From assembly GCF_937915125.1 (NCBI RefSeq), contig NZ_CALDMP010000081.1, positions 1 to 24,104 of the forward strand: 24,104 nt of DNA. The letters run 5' to 3'. The notes under the pieces were generated by a model. The model did no database searches. It was not told the origin of the DNA and worked only from the letters and a program-made list of their open reading frames with translations. The position numbers were made by a program, and so were the translations under genes. The DNA comes from an uncultured Ruminococcus sp. (GTDB lineage: Bacteria > Bacillota > Clostridia > Oscillospirales > Ruminococcaceae). Shown here piece after piece: positions 24,010 through 24,104 of the stretch. Every line of letters starts with the position of its first letter. The stretch's first letter is position 1.

Positions 24010-24104
24010 AGGCAACACCGCGCAAAGAGCGCCTGACGGCTTTGCACGACATATGCTTGCATCTTTTCCGTCATATTTCACAAAAATGCTCGTGAATACA
24101 CAAA
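24010..24104 (-). mobile_element. MITE-like palindromic element, family A copy 3 (cut by window end)
   Basis: It starts with AGGCAACACCGCGCAAAGA and follows the reverse complement of copies 1 and 2, with a few substitutions, up to the central hairpin, where the window ends. It is inverted relative to the other two copies and lies directly downstream of the aspartokinase gene. The missing half should hold the second terminal repeat. Confidence 0.83.

Noticed and set aside
1..24104. CRISPR array, tRNA or rRNA gene, prophage or toxin-antitoxin pair
   Set aside because: No regularly spaced identical repeats, cloverleaf candidates, phage proteins or paired small genes were seen on either strand by eye. 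A tRNAscan or CRISPR-finder run could overturn this.

Overview
The window looks like a chromosomal segment of a cellulosome-producing, spore-lineage Clostridia member, most likely a Ruminococcus-type gut or rumen fibre degrader. Three things point there: a secreted pectin lyase carrying a type I dockerin, a SpoVT-type sporulation regulator, and amino-acid operons controlled by T-box leaders. The species cannot be fixed from the sequence alone. All intact genes are ordinary chromosomal genes. No phage, plasmid, CRISPR, tRNA or rRNA gene is visible.

Layout. Bases 1-310 hold promoters that fire leftward out of the window. Bases 350-3570 (+) carry a phosphohexomutase and an MFS transporter. From 3625 to 14460 almost everything is on the minus strand. 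Read in the direction of transcription, this is: a Trp T-box leader and a complete trp operon (trpE, fused trpG-trpD, trpC, trpF, trpB, trpA); a second T-box leader with a HisJ-like PHP phosphatase; and an operon of an Lrp/AsnC regulator, a class I aminotransferase and ispE. From 14662 onward lie a secreted Thr-rich protein of unknown function (+), spoVT (-), a GT4 glycosyltransferase (+), a 1133-residue PL11 rhamnogalacturonan lyase with two ricin-type lectin domains and a dockerin (+), a SemiSWEET/PQ-loop membrane protein (-), and aspartokinase (+).

How the genes work together. The central block is amino-acid metabolism: tryptophan synthesis sensed through uncharged tRNA-Trp, a separately T-box-controlled PHP phosphatase, an Lrp-linked aminotransferase, and aspartokinase behind a structured leader. 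The lyase is a cell-surface polysaccharide enzyme with its own strong promoter and an operator-like inverted repeat beside it.

The least explained material is non-coding. A 150-174 bp palindromic element with 19-bp terminal inverted repeats occurs three times (15608-15781, 21560-21709, and 24010 to the window end), always downstream of genes, and carries a terminator-like hairpin. A second long-hairpin element (6194-6359) supplies the stop codon of the PHP phosphatase gene, and one of its ends recurs just behind the lyase gene. I see no novel defence or mobile gene system. The repeat families, the odd T-box and the operator-like sites are the best candidates for something undescribed.
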